Of a DNA stretch of 64,000 nt, positions 58,395-64,000 are shown one piece after another; position 1 is the first letter of the stretch, and each line of letters opens with the position of its first letter. This DNA comes from Flavobacterium chilense (GTDB lineage: Bacteria > Bacteroidota > Bacteroidia > Flavobacteriales > Flavobacteriaceae), in assembly GCF_001602525.1 (NCBI RefSeq), contig NZ_LSYT01000001.1, positions 62,001 through 126,000 on the forward strand, in the 5' to 3' direction. The translations under genes were made by a program, and so were the position numbers. Under the pieces are notes generated by a model. That model saw only the letters and a list, made by a program, of their open reading frames with translations. It was not told the origin of the DNA and made no database searches.

Positions 58395-58424
58395 AAAACC
58401 TTATATTGAATTCGTTGTTAAATA

Positions 58425-59924
58425 TTAATTCGCTTGTACTTCTGTCAAAGGAATTGGGTAAAAATTATTTTTTGATGCATCAAAACCGGTGCGTCCTACG
58501 GCATCAAGTGCAGCCTTGGTTTTTCCCCAACGACGCAGATCATAGAAACGATAGTTTTCCAGAGGAAACTCTATGATTCTCTCATGTTCAATCTGAGCTT
58601 TTACGTCAGCGCTTGTTGTACCTGTCATTGCCGGCATATCAGCTCTGCTGCGTACTTTGTTGATGTATGGAATGGCTTCTGTTGGACGACCTAGTTCGTT
58701 TAATGCTTCTGCCTGCATCAACAATACATTTGCATATCTCATAAGCGGAATATTGATGGCTGTAAACTCCTGATCCATTTTATCCTGAGTACTTGGTATA
58801 TACCTGCGGTAAACCGGTTTATCTGTATCTCCAAATTTGTCATCATAGGTTGTTCCTAAAACCATTGGATTAGCAGGATCATTGAAATAAGGATCTTTAA
58901 AGAAAATAGTGCTGTAAAAACGGGTATCATAATTTCCTGTAGTGGCAATTTTTCCTTCTTTTTTAAATTCGCTTATTAACATCGGACTCGGAAGTATTTC
59001 GTCCCATCCGCCAAGTTCGGCTGCAGCCATCCAATAATGCAGTGCATTGCGGTAGAAAGCTCCGTTTGCTGTTGTTTCTGAAAATTGCAATTCGAAAATT
59101 GATTCTTTGGTATTTTTGGCAGTACCATCAAACATCGAAACATAATCTTTAACTAACTCATATCCCTGTACTTTATTAAGTGCCGTAAGGGCTTCATTCA
59201 GGAAAGTTTGCTTTTGAGCTGTTTCTTCGTATGCTCTTGTTAAATAAGCAAATCCAAGGTAACTGTTTGCAGCACCGCTGGTTGCACGGCCTGTTTTATC
59301 CTGTGGCTGTTTTGCAGGAAGTACCTGTGCTGCAGCTTTTAATTCGCTGGTAATAAAATCCCATGCTTCTGCACGTGTAGAAAGCGGAATGCTTAATTCA
59401 CTTTCTTTGGTAATATATTTATTTCTAATATAGATTTTATCCCAGTTCAAAAGCAGTTTCATGTGGTAATAAGCACGTAAAAATCGGGCTTCGGCTTCAA
59501 TTTGCTTGCGGTCTTCTTCGTTTAGTTTATCTGTTGGAACTTGCGGTAATTTATCAATAACCTGATTGGCATTACTGATTCCTCTGTAGTTTAGTTTCCA
59601 GTAAGTTGTAAACTGACTGTTTCCGTTGGTATACGTAAATGTAGAAAGTTCTACCCAGTTTTGATAGTTCAAAGCATCGCTCCCTAATTCGTTTATATCT
59701 TCGCGATAAGCTTCTACAGGCCATTTAACTTCGGCGAAAGCCCACTGATCAACAGCGGCCTCAAGTTGGGAATAGGTTGCTGCCAAAGCAGATTCGGCAT
59801 CGGCTTTGTTTCTCCAGAAATTACCTGAGGTAAGTTCATCAGGAGATTGTTGGTCCAGATAATCACTACAACTTGTAATGGTGAACAGACCTATAGTGGA
59901 TAGTAATAAAAATATCTTTTTCAT
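58425..59924 (-). CDS. SusD/RagB-family nutrient-binding lipoprotein
   Basis: 499 residues. Lipoprotein signal with TIGLFTITSC, lipid Cys near residue 19. It is a standard SusD: SPDELTSGNFWRNKADAES, RGISNANQVIDKLP, EARFLRAYYHMKLLLNWD, IPLMRYANVLLMQAEALNEL and ERIIEFPLENYRFYDLRRWG. No extra insert, in contrast to the SusD at 17538. It starts 23 bp after the SusC stop and forms the outer-membrane import pair. The substrate is not readable from sequence; the following genes (GH63, GH42, hydroxylysine catabolism) suggest glycosylated hydroxylysine or collagen glycopeptide. Confidence 0.94.
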   Translation of the reverse strand: MKKIFLLLSTIGLFTITSCSDYLDQQSPDELTSGNFWRNKADAESALAATYSQLEAAVDQWAFAEVKWPVEAYREDINELGSDALNYQNWVELSTFTYTNGNSQFTTYWKLNYRGISNANQVIDKLPQVPTDKLNEEDRKQIEAEARFLRAYYHMKLLLNWDKIYIRNKYITKESELSIPLSTRAEAWDFITSELKAAAQVLPAKQPQDKTGRATSGAANSYLGFAYLTRAYEETAQKQTFLNEALTALNKVQGYELVKDYVSMFDGTAKNTKESIFELQFSETTANGAFYRNALHYWMAAAELGGWDEILPSPMLISEFKKEGKIATTGNYDTRFYSTIFFKDPYFNDPANPMVLGTTYDDKFGDTDKPVYRRYIPSTQDKMDQEFTAINIPLMRYANVLLMQAEALNELGRPTEAIPYINKVRSRADMPAMTGTTSADVKAQIEHERIIEFPLENYRFYDLRRWGKTKAALDAVGRTGFDASKNNFYPIPLTEVQAN

Positions 59925-59947
59925 GATAATGTCTTTTTTAAATGGAA

Positions 59948-62900
59948 TTAAAATATATACTGAATACCAGATACAAACGATCTTGTAAATGGATAAACAA
60001 AGCGGTCAACACCTGTATCAATTACAGAAGCACGTGAGAATTCAGGATCAATACCTGAATAATTGGTGATTGTAAACAGGTTTTCGGCGCTTACGTAAAT
60101 TCTAAGCTTGTCTGTTTTTGATTTGCCTAACATTTTACTTGGTATAGTATATCCCAATTGCAATTGACGCATTCTGATAAAATCTCCACTTTCCAGAAAA
60201 CGATCCGATTCGCGGCTGTTTCCGTTAGGATCCTGTAATACTGCACGAGGAATGTTACTGTGGTTTTCAGGTGTCCATGAATTTAGTGTCGAAGCCAGCA
60301 TGTTGGTTCCTGAATTCATAGATTCATAAAAATATCTGTTTCCGTTGTATAATTTATTGCCCCAGCCGCTTCCTATTAAAGCAGAGAAATCGAAACCTTT
60401 ATAGCTGGCTCCTAAACTAAGGTTTACTTCAAGTTTAGGTAATCCTGTACCACAATAGGCTTTGTCGCTTTCGTCGATTACACCGTCTCCGTTTAAGTCT
60501 TTGAAACGGATATCTCCCGGTTTAGCATTTGGCTGTAATAAAACGCCATTTTTATTGTATGCATTTACTTCATCCATAGTCTGGAAAATACCATCTGTTT
60601 TGTACAGATAGAATCCACTAATCGGACTTCCTACACGAGCTTGAGTTGGAAAGTGTTCGTTTCCGTATTTTAATCCTTCTCCGTAAATGGTTTGTCCTTC
60701 GTTTGCAAGTTCCTGTACTTTATTTTTAAGTGTAGTAAGGTTTAAACCGGCATTGTATTTAAACTCATTCACCTGATCGCGATAGTTTACTTCAAATTCA
60801 AATCCGCTGTTGCTAATTTTACCTACGTTAAGAATTGGATTATCGATTCCGGCAGACGGAGCCAGTTTTTTGGTAATCAGTAAATTGTCTGTTACATTGT
60901 GATAGTAGTTCATCGAACCGCTAATTTTGCCTTTTAAAAGGGTATAATCGATACCAATATTTTTAGAATCTGTAGTTTCCCATTGCAGGTTTCTGTTTTC
61001 TAATGCAGTTGCAATACTTCCCGGCCAAGGATTACTTCCAATTCCTTGTACATAACCTGAGCCCAAAGTATTACCAGTTTTAATCAATGTATTGGCAGAG
61101 TAATAACCTAAAGCAGCTTCGTTACCCAATTGTCCCCAGCTTGCACGTAATTTTAAAGTAGAAAGGATCATATCTTTTGGGAAGAAATCTTCCTGTTCGA
61201 TTTTCCATCCTAATGCAATAGATGGGAATGTTCCCCAACGGCTGTCTTGTCCAAATTTAGAAGAACCATCTTTTCTAACGGTTACCTGAAGTAAATAACG
61301 GTCGTTATAGGAATAGTTTAACCTGCCAAAGAAAGAGACACGATTGTATTGAAATTTTGAACCATCAGCAGTGTATGTTCCGCCTCTTCCGGCACCAATT
61401 GTTTCAAAACCGGGATCAAGAAATCCGGATGGACGGTCGATAGAAACCAATTGTCCGTTGTCTACAGAATAATCTGTTGTTTTACCCTCAACACTCACAT
61501 CATTCCAGTTTGATGCCTGACTGTTGAACGTATTACCAAGCATTAAACCAAAAACATGTTTTCCGAAGGTTTTATCAATAGTAATAATATTGTCTACGAT
61601 TTGCTCGGTCCATGTTGTTCTAAGCTCGCTTTGCATTGGATACAGATGCACCTCTTTAGGGTTTGAGATATAAGGAGGGAAGTGAGCGGTTTGCTGACTG
61701 TTTTTTACACGATATGAATAGGCTAATTTGTATTTTATCCAGGAAGCAATATTGGCAGTTGCGGCAATGTTTGCAGTTAAATCCTGTCCTACGTCGTTGC
61801 TTTTTCTAAAGTGTTCTTCGGCAACGGGATTTGATCCTGCCGGTAAACCATTTTTATTGGCTAATCCGTAACCATATTGTTCGTTTGCATCATAAACCGG
61901 AACTAATGGTGACATGGTGTAGACTTCTTTCAGTTGAAAATTAGGTAATGCATTTTGCGTTCCGATATACGCCATTTTACCGTCGATATCAAAAATCGAT
62001 TTTTTGAAACTTACTCTGGCGCTTGCCGTTTGCTGAGCAAATTCGTTGTCGATTACAATTCCTTTTTGCTTTACGAAATTCCCGTACAAAGCAAATTTAA
62101 AATCACCTTGTCTTCCCTGAATTCCTAAGCCATAGTTTTGAGTAAGTCCGGAACGGAAAACCTCATCCTGCCAGTTTGTATTTGCATCAGATGGTGCTGT
62201 AATATAAGCCGGAAGTGGTTTTGGTGAAGTTGCATATTTGTTGTATTCATCATACATTCTTTTATGCACGGTACGATATCCGTCAGCATCTAATAAATCT
62301 AATGTTTTTGATGGGTTTGTAATGCTTAAAAAAGAGCTGAAATCTACTTTTACGCCTTCTTTCTGACCATTTTTGGTGGTTACGATAATGACTCCGTTAG
62401 CAGCAACAGATCCGTAAATTGCAGCTGCGGCACCATCTTTAAGAACCTCCATAGATTCTATATTGGTTGGGTTTATGGTGTTAATTGATCCCTGAAATCC
62501 GTCAATGATGTAAAGTGGTTCTGTTGCTCCAAAAGTATTTACCCCGCGAATTTTTACGCTTACGCCAGCACCTGCAATACCACCGCTTTTTTGCACGTTT
62601 ACTCCGGCAACTAATCCCTGAAGTGCTTCGGCAGGATTTGTAGTGGCTCTGGTTTCGAGACTTTCTTTTTTAACTGTAGAAATAGCTCCTGTAACATTGC
62701 TCTTTTTTTGTGAGCCATATCCAATAATAACGACCTCGTTTAGTTTATTGGTTTCTTCCTGCATGACTACATTAAATTCTGTACGATTATTTACAGCTTC
62801 GCTTTTTCCTATGAATCCCATATACGAAAAAACGATAACAGGGTCTGTAATATTTGACGAATATACGAGCGTATAATTTCCGTCAATATCAGTTGCGGCA

Positions 62901-63079
62901 TTGTACTTAGTGTCTTTGATAGAAATACTTACACCCGGCAGTGTATTGTTCTTATCATCAGTAACTTTTCCTGAAATTGTTTTTTGGGTTTGATTGCTTT
63001 GTGCAAAGTTGATGATTGGAAAGCACAAGCATAATAACAAAGGAATAAAATTTAGTTTCCTAATTAGTTGTTTTTTCAT
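59948..63079 (-). CDS. SusC/RagA-family TonB-dependent outer-membrane transporter
   Basis: 1043 residues, signal peptide ending INFAQS near residue 27. CarboxypepD_reg-like domain at about 33-110 (ISGKVTDDKNNTLPGVSISIKDT), plug with VVIIGYGSQKKSNVTGAISTV, EALQGLVAGVNVQ and VKIRGVNTFG, then the beta-barrel ending RSFVSGIQYIF. It begins a susCD-led operon on the minus strand. A hairpin lies in its leader at 63153-63178. It differs strongly from the SusC at 19441 and should take a different ligand. Confidence 0.94.
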   Translation of the reverse strand: MKKQLIRKLNFIPLLLCLCFPIINFAQSNQTQKTISGKVTDDKNNTLPGVSISIKDTKYNAATDIDGNYTLVYSSNITDPVIVFSYMGFIGKSEAVNNRTEFNVVMQEETNKLNEVVIIGYGSQKKSNVTGAISTVKKESLETRATTNPAEALQGLVAGVNVQKSGGIAGAGVSVKIRGVNTFGATEPLYIIDGFQGSINTINPTNIESMEVLKDGAAAAIYGSVAANGVIIVTTKNGQKEGVKVDFSSFLSITNPSKTLDLLDADGYRTVHKRMYDEYNKYATSPKPLPAYITAPSDANTNWQDEVFRSGLTQNYGLGIQGRQGDFKFALYGNFVKQKGIVIDNEFAQQTASARVSFKKSIFDIDGKMAYIGTQNALPNFQLKEVYTMSPLVPVYDANEQYGYGLANKNGLPAGSNPVAEEHFRKSNDVGQDLTANIAATANIASWIKYKLAYSYRVKNSQQTAHFPPYISNPKEVHLYPMQSELRTTWTEQIVDNIITIDKTFGKHVFGLMLGNTFNSQASNWNDVSVEGKTTDYSVDNGQLVSIDRPSGFLDPGFETIGAGRGGTYTADGSKFQYNRVSFFGRLNYSYNDRYLLQVTVRKDGSSKFGQDSRWGTFPSIALGWKIEQEDFFPKDMILSTLKLRASWGQLGNEAALGYYSANTLIKTGNTLGSGYVQGIGSNPWPGSIATALENRNLQWETTDSKNIGIDYTLLKGKISGSMNYYHNVTDNLLITKKLAPSAGIDNPILNVGKISNSGFEFEVNYRDQVNEFKYNAGLNLTTLKNKVQELANEGQTIYGEGLKYGNEHFPTQARVGSPISGFYLYKTDGIFQTMDEVNAYNKNGVLLQPNAKPGDIRFKDLNGDGVIDESDKAYCGTGLPKLEVNLSLGASYKGFDFSALIGSGWGNKLYNGNRYFYESMNSGTNMLASTLNSWTPENHSNIPRAVLQDPNGNSRESDRFLESGDFIRMRQLQLGYTIPSKMLGKSKTDKLRIYVSAENLFTITNYSGIDPEFSRASVIDTGVDRFVYPFTRSFVSGIQYIF

Positions 63080-63152
63080 TGTGGTAACGGTTTTGGTTAA
63101 TTAAAATTTAGCTTTTTTAGTTTTTTTTCATTCGTATGCAGGCAATTTATTG

Positions 63153-63178
63153 AGGTCAGTGGTGGAAAACACTGACCT
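63153..63178 (-). other. Hairpin in the ALDH7-SusC gap
   Basis: AGGTCAGTG (63153-63161) pairs with CACTGACCT (63170-63178), loop of 8. No T tract. It lies about 75-100 nt upstream of the SusC start and 56 nt past the ALDH stop, so it is either a weak terminator for ALDH or a structure in the susC leader. Confidence 0.4.
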
Positions 63179-63233
63179 GTAAATAGGTATTCTCTTTGTT
63201 TAGACTTGTAGTAAGCTTTAGTTCTAATTCGGC

Positions 63234-64000
63234 TTATAAGTCAAATTTTATTCCTTGTGCGAGGGGCAGACTTGTAGTGTAGTTAATGGTATTAGTCTGT
63301 CTTCGCATATAAACTTTCCAGGCATCAGAGCCGGATTCTCTTCCTCCGCCGGTTTCTTTTTCGCCACCAAAGGCACCGCCAATTTCGGCTCCGGATGTTC
63401 CGATATTTACATTTGCAATACCACAATCTGAACCTGTAGCGGATAAGAATAATTCGGCTTCTCTTAAATTATTTGTCATAATTGCAGAGGATAATCCCTG
63501 TGCTACGCCATTTTGTATTGCAATGGCTTCTTCAACAGTTCCTGAATATTTTAGCAGGTATAATACAGGGGCAAAAGTTTCGTGCTGTACAATCTCGAAA
63601 GTGTTGTCAGCCTCAGCAATGGCAGGTTTTACATAACATCCGCTTTCGTATCCTTCGCCGGAAAGTACACCGCCTTCTACAAGAATATTTCCGCCCTGAA
63701 GCACTACTTTTTCTAAAGCCTGCTGGTATAATTCTACAGCCTGTTTATCGATAAGCGGACCTACATGATTTTTTTCGTCTAAAGGGTTTCCGATACGTAA
63801 TTGCTGATATGCCGAAACCAGTGCATCTCTGACTTTGTCATAAATACTTTCGTGAATGATTAAACGGCGGGTAGAGGTGCATCTTTGTCCTGCTGTTCCC
63901 ACAGCGCCAAAAACGGCTCCAATAACTGTCATTTTAATATCAGCATCCGGTGTTACAATAATGGCATTGTTTCCGCCTAATTCCAATAAGGATTTACCTA
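63234..64000 (-). CDS. ALDH7/antiquitin-type alpha-aminoadipate semialdehyde dehydrogenase (N-terminus outside window)
   Basis: About 256 C-terminal residues; the frame is open to the right edge and continues beyond it. The visible part follows human ALDH7A1 (antiquitin) nearly end to end: [30 protein letters not shown] (catalytic Cys in GQRC), [53 protein letters not shown] and [10 protein letters not shown] at the end. ALDH7 oxidises alpha-aminoadipate semialdehyde to alpha-aminoadipate with NAD(P). The gene is first in transcription order before SusC in the part seen, with 154 bp between them. Its presence beside the hydroxylysine kinase/phospho-lyase fusion, whose product is this semialdehyde, is the key clue to the locus. 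Confidence 0.95.
   Translation of the reverse strand, partial: GKSLLELGGNNAIIVTPDADIKMTVIGAVFGAVGTAGQRCTSTRRLIIHESIYDKVRDALVSAYQQLRIGNPLDEKNHVGPLIDKQAVELYQQALEKVVLQGGNILVEGGVLSGEGYESGCYVKPAIAEADNTFEIVQHETFAPVLYLLKYSGTVEEAIAIQNGVAQGLSSAIMTNNLREAELFLSATGSDCGIANVNIGTSGAEIGGAFGGEKETGGGRESGSDAWKVYMRRQTNTINYTTSLPLAQGIKFDL

Noticed and set aside
63153..63178. Attachment site or operator palindrome
   Set aside because: A 9-bp stem with an 8-nt loop between two genes is more simply an RNA hairpin; no duplicate copy or integrase was seen.

Overview
The window is AT-rich and comes from a member of the Bacteroidota, very probably Flavobacterium or a close relative. The signs are two SusC/SusD pairs, a hybrid two-component regulator with a reg_prop sensor, a type IX secretion C-terminal signal, promoter boxes of the TAnnTTTG type, almost no Shine-Dalgarno sequences, and the short intergenic repeats common in that genus. 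No rRNA, tRNA, CRISPR array or intact insertion sequence was seen.

Layout. 1-1778 is the N-terminal part of a large secreted repeat protein that runs off the left edge. 2383-31354, all on the minus strand, is a glycosaminoglycan utilisation locus. It holds an MFS exporter, GH88 unsaturated glucuronyl hydrolase, a T9SS-sorted PL8 lyase, heparinase III (PL12, catalytic residues aligned with the Pedobacter enzyme), SusC, SusD with an unusual 65-80 residue insert, a small periplasmic protein, a ROK sugar kinase, a sulfatase, a second heparinase II/III-type lyase, a hybrid two-component sensor, a DUF4861 protein, a KduD/gluconate-5-dehydrogenase-like SDR, and a NagB deaminase fused to a PIG-L domain. 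Together these would depolymerise heparan and chondroitin sulfate, import the products, split the unsaturated disaccharides and send amino sugar and uronate to central metabolism. 31575-48382 is a mixed chromosomal region: a cytidylyltransferase, a chalcone-isomerase-like protein, an M13 peptidase, a DoxD-DoxA protein, a SAM-I riboswitch with a TlpA thioredoxin, a cysteine-desulfurase-like PLP enzyme and a VOC protein, two related SDRs, an AraC regulator, a metallo-beta-lactamase-fold hydrolase, a hybrid histidine kinase and a nucleoside-diphosphate-sugar-epimerase-like protein.

The most interesting region is 48470-64000 (minus strand, running off the right edge). In transcription order it encodes an ALDH7/antiquitin-type alpha-aminoadipate semialdehyde dehydrogenase, SusC, SusD, a YgjK-like GH63 alpha-glucosidase, a GH42 beta-galactosidase, a single protein fusing hydroxylysine kinase (HYKK/AGPHD1-like) to 5-phosphohydroxylysine phospho-lyase (PHYKPL/AGXT2L-like), and a YdiJ-like FAD/Fe-S D-2-hydroxyglutarate dehydrogenase. 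I read this as a locus for the collagen glycan Glc-alpha-1,2-Gal-beta-O-hydroxylysine. SusCD imports the glycosylated hydroxylysine or glycopeptide, GH63 removes glucose, GH42 removes galactose, the fusion enzyme turns free hydroxylysine into alpha-aminoadipate semialdehyde, ALDH7 oxidises it, and YdiJ recovers 2-oxoglutarate at the end of the aminoadipate route. Next to a heparan/chondroitin locus, this suggests specialisation on animal extracellular matrix. The individual families are recognised from sequence; the assembled pathway is inference.
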